A stretch of 64,000 bases of DNA, taken from positions 157,070-221,069 of the forward strand of contig URXA01000002.1 of the NCBI GenBank assembly GCA_900551745.1, given 5' to 3'. A program made the position numbers and the translations under genes. The number at the start of each line of letters is the position of its first letter. The first letter of the stretch is position 1. The stretch is from an uncultured Phascolarctobacterium sp. GTDB taxonomy: Bacteria; Bacillota; Negativicutes; Acidaminococcales; Acidaminococcaceae. Below the pieces are notes generated by a model. It saw only the letters and a list, made by a program, of their open reading frames with translations. It ran no database searches and was not told where the DNA came from. This document shows positions 18,497 to 26,546 of the stretch, piece after piece.

Positions 18497-19140
18497 AGCT
18501 CCAGATAAGGCTGCATTTTGCTAAACTTGGCCTTACCGATCCCTTTGACCTTCATAACATCCTCGATACTGGCAAACCCATGCACAGACCGATACTCAAC
18601 TATACGCTGCGCGGTAATATCACCGACACCAGGCAACGCTGTCAATTCGGCAGCCGTAGCCGTATTCAAACGCACCTTGCCACCGGCTTTTGCTGTGCCC
18701 CTGCCGCTCTCAGCAGCATTCTTTACCGAGACCAAAGTATTTGCGCCTGCTGCCTCAGCAGCTGCACCTGCATTTACCGGCACAGCCTGCTCACGCAATT
18801 GCCTGGCACTTAACCGCGGCACATTTACCTGCATACCATCTTTCAGCAGCTTTGCCAGATTAACTTTATCGGGATTAGCTTCCAGCGTCATCCCTCCGGC
18901 AGCGGCGATAGCCGCAGTAGCCCTGCTGCCTGCGGTGACTTCATATAATCCCGGCTTTGCTACCGCACCGCTTACATATACCTTGACTCCCTGAGTCTGT
19001 ACCGTACTGGTACCAACTGCCGGTACAGGCACAACAGCAGCAGTATCCTGCGGGCTGCTTCCCAGCAGACTGCCGCCGGCACATAAAACTACGGCAGCCC
19101 CCAAAGCTGCTACTTTTCCTCTCAGCCCTCGTTCCATCAT
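18493..19140 (-). CDS. comEA: Competence DNA-binding protein ComEA
   Basis: 215 residues. N-terminal signal anchor, an SLBB domain (VYVSGAVAKPGLYEV), a low-complexity Ala-rich linker and a C-terminal double helix-hairpin-helix (LNTATAAELTALPGVG, VKGIGKAKFSKMQPYLEL). Receives double-stranded DNA outside the membrane and passes it to ComEC. Either of two adjacent ATGs could be used. Confidence 0.94.
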   Translation of the reverse strand: MMERGLRGKVAALGAAVVLCAGGSLLGSSPQDTAAVVPVPAVGTSTVQTQGVKVYVSGAVAKPGLYEVTAGSRATAAIAAAGGMTLEANPDKVNLAKLLKDGMQVNVPRLSARQLREQAVPVNAGAAAEAAGANTLVSVKNAAESGRGTAKAGGKVRLNTATAAELTALPGVGDITAQRIVEYRSVHGFASIEDVMKVKGIGKAKFSKMQPYLEL

Positions 19141-19170
19141 CGCTATCCAGCCCCTTCAAAACGTAAAAAA

Positions 19171-19220
19171 GCAGAGCACCCGAGGTCAACAATAAATTCG
19201 TTATACCTTAGGAACTCTGC
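19171..19220 (-). terminator. Terminator of leuS
   Basis: Arms starting GCAGAG and ending CTCTGC close a long imperfect stem of about 16 positions, followed on the minus strand by TTTTTT. It separates leuS from comEA. Confidence 0.75.
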
Positions 19221-19277
19221 CATAGCGTCTTTATGATTTGATCTTACTGATCCAGCTATTTAATTTTCTTCTGCGGC

Positions 19278-21770
19278 CTAAGGTCTGGCAACAATATTGA
19301 CCAAACGTCCCGGTACGCAGACGATCTTCACGATCTTGCCGACATCGATCATAGCGGCGATATGTTCATCCGCCAAAGCCAGTTTTTCCAGTTCTTCCCT
19401 GCCGGCTTCCGCAGGTACAACCAGACGTCCTTTGACCTTGCCGTTGACTTGCAGCACGATCTCGACATTATCGACCTTCATGGCCTCTGCCTCGGCTTTA
19501 GGCCAGCTTTGTGCATGCACGCTGCTGTCAGCGTCGATGACGCCATGCCACAATTCTTCGGTTACGTGCGGTACGAAAGGAGCGAGCAAACGCAGCAAAG
19601 CGGCAACGGTTTCATAAACCAGACCGGCATTGTAATTTTTCTGAGCTTCCTTATAAACATATAAAGCATTGACCAGCTCCATCATCGCACTGATCGCGGT
19701 ATTGAAATTAAACCGCTGCTCGATATCGTCGGTAACCTTTTTGATCGTATTATGCAGCACGCGGCGCAGCTCTTTATCAGCCTCATCCAGTTTTGAAGTA
19801 TCATAGCTGGTGACCTTTTGGGCCAGCTCGCCCTGGAAGTGGCTGACGATACGCCAGACACGGTTGATAAAGCGGAAGGAACCCTCCACGCCCTGATCGC
19901 TCCACTCCAACTCTCTTTCAGGCGGAGCGGCAAACATGATAAACAGACGAGCAGTATCGGCGCCGTATTTGGAAATGATCTCTTCCGGAGAAACGACATT
20001 ACCTAAAGATTTACTCATTTTCGCACCATCTTTAATGACCATGCCCTGAGTCAGCAGGTTGGTAAATGGTTCGTCGTATTTTACAAGGCCTGCGTCACGC
20101 AACACCTTCATAAAGAAACGTGAATACAGCAAATGCAGGATCGCATGCTCGATACCGCCGATGTACTGATCGACCGGAGCCCAGTAATCAACAGCTTCTT
20201 TGCTGAATGGAGCAGCGTCGTTTTTCGGATCGGTATAACGCAGATAATACCAGGAAGAACACAGGAAAGTGTCCATAGTATCAGTCTCGCGGCGGGCCGG
20301 CTTACCGCATTTGGGGCAGGTGCAGTTAACAAAGCTTTCACTGGTTGCCAGCGGTGAAACGCTGCCCGCATCAAACTTGACGTCTTCCGGCAAACGTACC
20401 GGCAGCTCTGCTTCCGGCACCAGAACTTCGCCGCAGTCAGGACAGTAAATAATCGGGATTGGAGCCCCCCAATAGCGCTGGCGGCTGATGAGCCAGTCGC
20501 GCAGACGGTAGTTGACATGACGGGAACCAAAGCCCTGTTCTTCCGCGTAATCCATAATAGCTTTGATCGCAGCATGCATCTCCATGCCGCTGAACTTGCC
20601 GGAATTTACCAGCACGCCTTCTTTTTCTTCATAGGCGGCAGTCATATCTTCAACTTTTAACTCCTGGTCTTTAGGAGTAACAACAACGATCTTATCCAGA
20701 CCATATTTATCGGCAAACATCCAGTCACGCTGATCGCCTGTAGGTACACCCATAACAGCGCCGGTGCCATAATCATACAGGACATAGTTGGTGACCCAGA
20801 TCTCTACCTGGCGGCCGTTGAAAGGATTGACCGCATATTTCCCGGTAAAGATACCTTCTTTTTCCGACTCGCTGGAAGTACGTTCAATATCGGACTGGTT
20901 GCGCACACGGGCACAGAAAGCCCTGATCTCGTCCGCCTTCGGATTATCCCGGCACAACTGCTCTACCATTGGATGCTCGGCAGCCAGAACCACGAAGGTA
21001 ACGCCAAATGCCGTATCCGGACGGGTAGTGTAAACAGGCAGCTTAGCATCGATGCAGGGCACGTCAAAGCTGAATTCCAGACCTTCACTGCGCCCGATCC
21101 AGTTTTTCTGCATCGTCTTAACGCGTTCCGGCCAGCCGTTCAAAAGTTTCAGGTCATCCAAAAGTTCTTCCGCATAATCGGTAATTTTGAAGAACCATTG
21201 TTCCAGATCTTTTTTGACGACCTCATGGTCGCAGCGCCAGCAGCGCCCGTCGATAACCTGCTCATTAGCCAAAACAGTGTTGCATTCACCACACCAGTTG
21301 ACGGCAGATTTTTTCTTGACGGCCAAACCGCGCTTATAAAACAGCTCAAAGAACCACTGGGTCCATTTATAGTAATCTTCCTTGCAGGTGGCAACTTCGC
21401 GATCCCAATCATAGGACAGGCCCAGTTCCTTCTGCTGACGGGTCATATTGGCGATATTTTCCATCGTCCATTTAGCAGGGTGGATACCATGTTTGATCGC
21501 GGCATTCTCAGCCGGCATACCAAAAGAATCCCAGCCCATCGGATGCAGCACGTTAAAACCGTTCATACTGCGGAAGCGGGCAACTACGTCGCCGATGGAA
21601 TAATTGCGTACGTGGCCCATATGCAGGTTGCCCGAAGGATACGGGAACATTTCCAGCACATAAGACTTGGGTTTGCCTGCATCAATATCAGTTTTAAAGG
21701 CCTTGTTATCTTCCCAATATTTCTGCCATTTGCTTTCTATGGCATGGGGAGTATACTTTTCTTCGATCAT
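19278..21770 (-). CDS. leuS: Leucyl-tRNA synthetase
   Basis: 830 residues, full-length bacterial LeuRS. HIGH motif appears as [16 protein letters not shown] as AKMSKSLGN, and the CP1 editing domain includes [14 protein letters not shown]. Two CxxC zinc clusters are visible (CGEC/CWRC and CPDC/CPKC). Start is taken as MIEEKYTP at 21770 because AGGAGG is 11 bases upstream; an ATG nine bases earlier sits only two bases after it. Expression is controlled by the T-box leader. Confidence 0.96.
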   Translation of the reverse strand: MIEEKYTPHAIESKWQKYWEDNKAFKTDIDAGKPKSYVLEMFPYPSGNLHMGHVRNYSIGDVVARFRSMNGFNVLHPMGWDSFGMPAENAAIKHGIHPAKWTMENIANMTRQQKELGLSYDWDREVATCKEDYYKWTQWFFELFYKRGLAVKKKSAVNWCGECNTVLANEQVIDGRCWRCDHEVVKKDLEQWFFKITDYAEELLDDLKLLNGWPERVKTMQKNWIGRSEGLEFSFDVPCIDAKLPVYTTRPDTAFGVTFVVLAAEHPMVEQLCRDNPKADEIRAFCARVRNQSDIERTSSESEKEGIFTGKYAVNPFNGRQVEIWVTNYVLYDYGTGAVMGVPTGDQRDWMFADKYGLDKIVVVTPKDQELKVEDMTAAYEEKEGVLVNSGKFSGMEMHAAIKAIMDYAEEQGFGSRHVNYRLRDWLISRQRYWGAPIPIIYCPDCGEVLVPEAELPVRLPEDVKFDAGSVSPLATSESFVNCTCPKCGKPARRETDTMDTFLCSSWYYLRYTDPKNDAAPFSKEAVDYWAPVDQYIGGIEHAILHLLYSRFFMKVLRDAGLVKYDEPFTNLLTQGMVIKDGAKMSKSLGNVVSPEEIISKYGADTARLFIMFAAPPERELEWSDQGVEGSFRFINRVWRIVSHFQGELAQKVTSYDTSKLDEADKELRRVLHNTIKKVTDDIEQRFNFNTAISAMMELVNALYVYKEAQKNYNAGLVYETVAALLRLLAPFVPHVTEELWHGVIDADSSVHAQSWPKAEAEAMKVDNVEIVLQVNGKVKGRLVVPAEAGREELEKLALADEHIAAMIDVGKIVKIVCVPGRLVNIVARP

Positions 21771-21814
21771 TCTTCTCATAACCTCCTAAAATTTGCTTAC
21801 CACCGCAGCGCGGC

Positions 21815-22094
21815 AAATAAAAAAGTCCCCGGCTGTTAGGCCAGGGACGAAATAGCTTTCGCGGTACCACCCTGATTGCCGAAAAAAATCTCGGCCACTC
21901 AAAACCTGTAACGCCGGTTATGCGTCCGCGCTTTTGACGCGGCTCCTCCGCGGCGAGTTCACCTTGCTCCCGTATTGACTCGCAGCTGCCGTCAACTTTC
22001 TGCAACAGGGATCTGTGGTTACTACTCCGCTTCACCGAATTTGTTCATTCTGCAAATACTTTAACCATTATATCACAAATCCGCGGAGTTTCAA
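21815..22094 (-). promoter_or_regulatory. T-box riboswitch and promoter of leuS
   Basis: Promoter TTGAAA (22089-22094), 16-base spacer, TATAAT (22067-22072). The leader holds a stem I with the distal-loop landmark AGAAAGTTGACGG, the invariant T-box AGGGTGGTACCGCG (21860-21873 on the minus strand) and a terminator GTCCCCGGC/GCCAGGGAC (21825-21848) with T-run. A CTC triplet at 21957-21955 is the likely leucine specifier. Uncharged tRNA-Leu should favour antitermination. Together with its upstream flank it fills the gap between leuS and the plus-strand gene at 22326; 22095-22320 shows no gene. Confidence 0.9.
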
Positions 22095-22325
22095 GTCTTT
22101 TCTTCCCCGTCTGCCAAGTGCCTGCCGCAGTAGAAATAGAAAGAAAAAGATACCCTCCCTCCTGGTTAGATTTCAAATATATTCACAGCCTCTGCTACGA
22201 CGCTGACAGTCAGTACAGGCATTTATTTTCGCGCTGAGGTCAACCCTGTCAGCAATTCCTTGCATTCCTTCTTAAAATAAGCTAACATAAAGTTAACATT
22301 AAGCAGCAAAAATGGAGCACAATTC

Positions 22326-23018
22326 ATGAAAATTTACGCTATCGGCGACCTGCACCTTTCCGGAAAGCCTCCGTCCAAGCCTATGGAAATCTTCGGTGAA
22401 CACTGGGCAGACCACGCCGCCAAGGTTGCAGCCAACTGGCATCAACTTATCAACAGCGACGATACCGTCATCATCTGCGGCGACACCTCCTGGGCCATGG
22501 ACCTGCAAGACGCGCTGACCGACCTGAACTGGATCGCCGCCCTGCCCGGGCGCAAAATCATCCTGCGCGGCAACCATGATTACTGGTGGGCATCTTTAAA
22601 AAAGATGCAGACTGCGACAGAAAATAATTTCAGCTTTCTGCAAAACAACTTTTTTACCTGCGGCACTACTGCCATCTGCGGCAGCCGTGGCTGGCTCCTG
22701 CCTTCGTCTGACAATTTTAACGCGGACGATGCCGTTATCTACCGCCGTGAAGGACTGCGCCTGGAGGCTTCACTGGAAGCTGCCAGACAAGCCGGCTACA
22801 GCGATATCATAGCCGCACTGCATTATCCGCCGCTTTACGACGCTGCAAATGAATCTGTTTTTGCCGAACTGCTGGAGCGTTATGGCGTCAGGCACTGCGT
22901 TTTCGGCCATATCCACGGCAGCGACGCCAACATGGTTTTTGAAGGTATCCGCAACGGCATCACCTATAAGCTTGTCAGCTGTGACACGCAGGGTTTTACA
23001 CCACAGCTGGTAAAATAA
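22326..23018 (+). CDS. Cytoplasmic metallophosphoesterase (calcineurin-like)
   Basis: 230 residues with the full metal-site set: GDLHL at 7-11, GDTSW, GNHDYWW, LHYPP and GHIHG. It has no signal peptide. Similar stand-alone proteins are annotated as predicted phosphohydrolases. A GGAG lies before the ATG. Twenty bases separate it from the next transporter gene, so the two may be co-transcribed. Substrate unknown. Confidence 0.87.
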   Translation: MKIYAIGDLHLSGKPPSKPMEIFGEHWADHAAKVAANWHQLINSDDTVIICGDTSWAMDLQDALTDLNWIAALPGRKIILRGNHDYWWASLKKMQTATENNFSFLQNNFFTCGTTAICGSRGWLLPSSDNFNADDAVIYRREGLRLEASLEAARQAGYSDIIAALHYPPLYDAANESVFAELLERYGVRHCVFGHIHGSDANMVFEGIRNGITYKLVSCDTQGFTPQLVK

Positions 23019-23038
23019 ACAGCGAAGAAGGCGTTCCC

Positions 23039-23989
23039 ATGCCCAAAAATATTTCCGCAGCAACACTGATGGTTTTATCCGCCTGCATCATTTGGGGCGC
23101 ACAGCCGATGTTCGTCACTTTTGTCGTCCGCGAGTTCGACCCGATCTCTCTGGTCAGTATCCGTTATTTTACAGTAGGCGTAGTGCTGCTGGCAGCGCTA
23201 GCTTACAGCGGCGAAAAACTGCTGCCACCACGCAAGGCCTGGCTGCCGCTGTTTTTGATGGGCGTCCTCAGCGTTGGCGGCAACAATGTTGCACAATTTA
23301 CAGGCCTGCAATACTCGACCGTAGCCAACCTTACTATTATTGCCTCGCTGACGCCTGCCGTGACCGCACTCTTAAGTCTGGTGCTGCTGCATGAACGGCT
23401 GCACAAGCTGCAATGGCTCGGTATCGCAGCCAGTATCATCGGCGCCGTTTACCTGATCAGCAAAGGTTCGCTTTCAACGATTATCAACCTGAACTTTAAT
23501 TTCGGTGATATCCTGTTCTGCGTCAGTATGGTTGCCTGGGCTTTTTATACCATTCTTGTCGCGCAGGTCAGTAAATATGTATCTGCCTACAGCGCTGTAG
23601 CCTGGGCCGGACTGCTTGGCTCGCTGACTACGGCTGCTTACAGTATCCTGACCGGGCAGTTTGCACTGCCCTATGACCTTTCCGCTTTGGCCTGGGGTTC
23701 CTATTTTTACGTTATTTTTATCGGCAGCCTGGTCGGTATGCTGTTTTGGAACAAAGGCATCCGCGTTATCGGCCCCAGTCAGGCCGCCGTGTTTATGAAT
23801 CTGATGCCGTTAGTAGGCATCATCTGCGGCATCGCCTTTCTCGACGAAAGCTTCTATACTTCCGAAGCAGTTGGCGGCGCTCTTATCATAGCCGGTGTGT
23901 ATCTGACTACGCAGTACCGCCTGCTGGCCTATAAACTGGTCAGATATCTGGTCAAACGCCGGCGGCAGAAATCATTGAACGACTGTTAA
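23039..23989 (+). CDS. EamA/DMT family transporter, copy 1
   Basis: 316 residues, ten membrane helices in two EamA repeats (first repeat from VLSACIIWGAQPMFVTFVVREF, second from GDILFCVSMVAWAFYTILV). The second repeat has the typical GPSQAAVFMNLMPLVG stretch. Drug/metabolite exporters of this family carry amino acids or metabolites; no substrate can be named. Very similar to the next gene along its whole length. Confidence 0.9.
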   Translation: MPKNISAATLMVLSACIIWGAQPMFVTFVVREFDPISLVSIRYFTVGVVLLAALAYSGEKLLPPRKAWLPLFLMGVLSVGGNNVAQFTGLQYSTVANLTIIASLTPAVTALLSLVLLHERLHKLQWLGIAASIIGAVYLISKGSLSTIINLNFNFGDILFCVSMVAWAFYTILVAQVSKYVSAYSAVAWAGLLGSLTTAAYSILTGQFALPYDLSALAWGSYFYVIFIGSLVGMLFWNKGIRVIGPSQAAVFMNLMPLVGIICGIAFLDESFYTSEAVGGALIIAGVYLTTQYRLLAYKLVRYLVKRRRQKSLNDC

Positions 23990-24056
23990 GCTTTTAAGGT
24001 ACGGGCAGATGCCCGGCACTTTATAAATCATCATCGAAAGGTCTGTCAGCACTGCA

Positions 24057-25004
24057 ATGCAAACGAACAAGCTTACCGCCTCGGCACTTTTGATCTGCAC
24101 TTGTGTCATCTGGGGCATTCAACCGATGTTCGCCAAATTCGTCGTCAGGGAAATGTCGCCCATACCTATGGTCAGCATTCGCTACACTGTCGTAGCCCTG
24201 ACGCTGTTTGCTATGCTTGCCTGGCGCGGCGAAAAGCTGCTGCCGCCACGCAGGACCTGGCCGGCCTTATTTACCATGGGCATTCTCGGCGTCTGCATCA
24301 ATAACGTTACCCAATTTACCGGGCTGCAATATTCGACAGTCACCAACTTTACCATTATCGCCACACTCACGCCCATCGTGACGGCTCTGCTCAGCTTTGT
24401 GCTGATCCATGAACGTCTGCACCGCCTGCAATGGCTCGGCATCTGCAGCAGCCTATGCGGCGCGCTGTACCTGCTCAGCAACGGTTCGCTTGCGGCCATA
24501 TTGACGCTGAGCTTTAATATCGGCGACGTACTCTTTTTTACCAGTCAGGTCGCCTGGGCACTGTACTCTATCATCGTCGTGCGCATCATCGACGCTGTTT
24601 CCCCCTTTGCCATCGTCGCCTGGTCGGGTCTGTTAGGTTCGCTTACCACGGCAGCCGGCGCTGCTTATTTTGGTCATTTCGAACTGCCCTCACTGCTTTC
24701 ACCGCTGGCTCTTGGTTCATATCTGTTCGTCATTTTTGCCGGCGGGCTGATCGCTATGATCTTCTGGAACAAAGGTACCGGCATCGTCGGACCCAGTCAG
24801 GCTGCCGTATTTATGAACATCATGCCGCTGGTCGGCATCGTCTGCGGGGTGCTGTTTCTTGACGAACAACTTCTCATCTCCCAGGCTATTGGCGGCGTAC
24901 TTATCCTCGGCGGCGTCTATCTGACCACACAATACCGTACCGTCGTCTATCGACTGGCAAAATATTTTACGCGTCGCCAGCGTAAACGCCAGCCGCTGCG
25001 CTGA
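24057..25004 (+). CDS. EamA/DMT family transporter, copy 2
   Basis: 315 residues, ten membrane helices, colinear with copy 1 (IWGIQPMFAKFVVREM, TGLQYSTVTNFTIIATLTP, GPSQAAVFMNIMPLVG). The two were clearly produced by duplication and have since diverged at many positions. The 67-base gap contains no terminator, so both may be read from one transcript. Confidence 0.9.
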   Translation: MQTNKLTASALLICTCVIWGIQPMFAKFVVREMSPIPMVSIRYTVVALTLFAMLAWRGEKLLPPRRTWPALFTMGILGVCINNVTQFTGLQYSTVTNFTIIATLTPIVTALLSFVLIHERLHRLQWLGICSSLCGALYLLSNGSLAAILTLSFNIGDVLFFTSQVAWALYSIIVVRIIDAVSPFAIVAWSGLLGSLTTAAGAAYFGHFELPSLLSPLALGSYLFVIFAGGLIAMIFWNKGTGIVGPSQAAVFMNIMPLVGIVCGVLFLDEQLLISQAIGGVLILGGVYLTTQYRTVVYRLAKYFTRRQRKRQPLR

Positions 25005-25133
25005 CATATCGATGATGGGCGACCTAAGCACAAACAGATCAAAATATCTCTCACAGTCAAGCTTCTTCTGCTCGCGTCTGCAACGGCGGCGAGCCTTTTT
25101 ATTTTAACAGGTACTATGTCATCCCCGACTTTA

Positions 25134-25162
25134 TTGACACAGGCTGCGAACAGTGCTATGCT
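25134..25162 (+). promoter_or_regulatory. Promoter of the NifX/NifB-like gene
   Basis: TTGACA (25134-25139), 17-base spacer, TATGCT (25157-25162), about 60 bases before the ATG at 25224; GGGAG serves as ribosome site. Confidence 0.7.
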
Positions 25163-25223
25163 AAAAATGTTTACGGCATATGTCGCAAACTCATAACAAT
25201 CACAGTAAGGGAGCGGTATAACA

Positions 25224-25631
25224 ATGAAAATCGCAGTTACTTATCAGGACGGCGACATCTTTCAACACTTCGGACACACCGAATTCTTTAAAATTTACGA
25301 CATCGAAAACACTGACATCGTCAAAACAGAAATCGTCAGCACCAACGGCAGCGGCCATGGCGCGCTGGCACAATTTCTGCACGAACACAGCGTCGATACT
25401 CTGATCTGCGGCGGTATCGGCGGCGGCGCTCAACTGGCATTGTCACAAGCAGGCATCAAGCTTTATGGAGGCGTTACCGGCAAGGCCGATGATGCAGTAA
25501 ATGCTTTGCTCAATAATAAACTGGACTATGACCCGGCAGTAAAATGCGACCACCACGAACAGGAACACGGCGGCGCAGGCCACACCTGCGGCGAACACGG
25601 CTGCGGTAATCATAGTCACCACGGACATTAA
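25224..25631 (+). CDS. Dinitrogenase iron-molybdenum cofactor family protein (NifX/NifB-like)
   Basis: 135 residues. The first 100 form the small NifX/NafY-type domain: start KIAVTYQDGDIFQHFGHTEFF, then CGGIGGGAQLALSQAGI and YGGVTGKADDAVNALL. The last 30 residues are a His/Cys/Gly-rich tail (HHEQEHGGAG, HTCGEHGCGNHSHHGH) that could bind a metal. Family members handle iron-sulphur or iron-molybdenum cofactors or related clusters. No nitrogenase gene is seen nearby, so nitrogen fixation should not be inferred. Confidence 0.85.
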   Translation: MKIAVTYQDGDIFQHFGHTEFFKIYDIENTDIVKTEIVSTNGSGHGALAQFLHEHSVDTLICGGIGGGAQLALSQAGIKLYGGVTGKADDAVNALLNNKLDYDPAVKCDHHEQEHGGAGHTCGEHGCGNHSHHGH

Positions 25632-25682
25632 GCACCTTGCCCTGCATGATTTACCTGAACAGCAAAATTCAGTACACTACTT

Positions 25683-25715
25683 ACTCACTGCATAAGCAGT
25701 GAGTTTTTCTTTTTC
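25683..25715 (+). terminator. Terminator after the NifX/NifB-like gene
   Basis: Perfect 9-bp stem ACTCACTGC/GCAGTGAGT with four-base loop ATAA, then TTTTTCTTTTT. Confidence 0.92.
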
Positions 25716-26165
25716 CGGACAGACTAAAAAGGAAAGCCATCTGCACCACAGCCTTTACGCAACCGCTACTGTTCAAGCTCACTCGTCGACAGCCCTACAT
25801 AAATTTTCTTCTAAATCACCTGCCTGTAACTTCTTACCAGCCAGTATTTTCTCCATCGCAGACTAAATACATAGTCCAAATTCCAAAAATCAGGCTGCTT
25901 ACACAAATGATTCTGCTAACCACTGTTTTGTAATCATTTCCCTGCTTCGGGGCAAAAGAAAACTGCCCCTGTTATATCAAAGGCAGTTTAAAAATATTTT
26001 TAAATTTTGTTTCGCGTACTACTGCAGCAGAATATACCACGATTCTGTAACGTAAATCCAAAACGTTTATTTTTTATCTTGTATCTTTTCTTGTTTATTT
26101 CTTTATTCTTTTATGAACAGGCGAAACAGTGACGATTTTATCAGCTATGTGCCCATACAGTATAA

Positions 26166-26220
26166 TAAAGACAAATCGGAAAAGCCCCGTAAAATCAAGG
26201 GTTTGAGCGATTTGTCTTTA
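26166..26220. repeat. Long palindrome at the left side of the AT-rich island
   Basis: Perfect 13-bp inverted repeat, TAAAGACAAATCG and CGATTTGTCTTTA, enclosing a second nested pairing AAAGCCC/GGGTTT with a bulge. On the plus strand it is followed by TTCTTTTTCC, so it could be a terminator. It could equally be a boundary or recombination site of the island. Confidence 0.6.
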
Positions 26221-26282
26221 TTCTTTTTCCACTTATTTTATCATGAAAATCAGCCCAAAACATAGGGGTAGAAAGAGAGATG

Positions 26283-26343
26283 TTACATTGACGACAAAAT
26301 ATTAGTCCCTTTTTCAATGTAAAAAATAGCCTTTTACATTGAA
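26283..26343. repeat. Three TTACATTGA repeats, two as a perfect inverted repeat
   Basis: TTCAATGTAAAA (26313-26324) and TTTTACATTGAA (26332-26343) are a perfect 12-bp inverted repeat with a seven-base loop. A third direct copy, TTACATTGA, is at 26283-26291. They end 25 bases before the -35 box at 26368, a place where an activator or repressor could act. Confidence 0.6.
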
Positions 26344-26367
26344 TGTCCCTGAGAGTGATTGATTTTA

Positions 26368-26396
26368 TTGAGAAAGATTGGTAACTATGCTACAAT
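26368..26396 (+). promoter_or_regulatory. Candidate promoter of the PHP-ATPase/S24 module
   Basis: TTGAGA (26368-26373), 17-base spacer, TACAAT (26391-26396). It would give a leader of about 150 bases before the ATG at 26547. A TATAAT at 26525-26530 is closer but lacks a -35 box. Confidence 0.5.
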
Positions 26397-26546
26397 AAAC
26401 TACAATATTCTTTTTTGAGATAACTAAAAGGTGACTTGTGGAATAATACCTGTTCAATTAAATATGGTGACTATGTTATAAATTAGTTTCCGTTCTGCCA
26501 AAAGAGTGTTGGTGCAAGATTATGTATAATATCGAGAGGAGTTATC

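Larger units (their letters stand above)
25716..26546. other. Gene-free region leading into the AT-rich island
   Basis: 830 bases without a supportable gene. Base composition shifts to very AT-rich from about 26040. It holds a long palindrome (26166-26220), three TTACATTGA repeats (26283-26343) and a promoter (26368-26396), listed separately. The left boundary of the inserted segment probably lies within it. Confidence 0.6.

Noticed and set aside
21706..22035. 109-codon frame through the leuS leader
   Set aside because: It covers the T-box stem I, T-box motif and terminator; the conservation is RNA structure, not protein.
25224..25631. Evidence for nitrogen fixation from the NifX/NifB-like protein
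   Set aside because: Such domains are common outside nitrogen fixation and no nif structural gene is present.
26283..26343. TTACATTGA repeats as the end of an IS21-type insertion sequence
   Set aside because: Multiple terminal repeats would fit that family, but no transposase remnant and no matching second end could be found, so the element call is not made.
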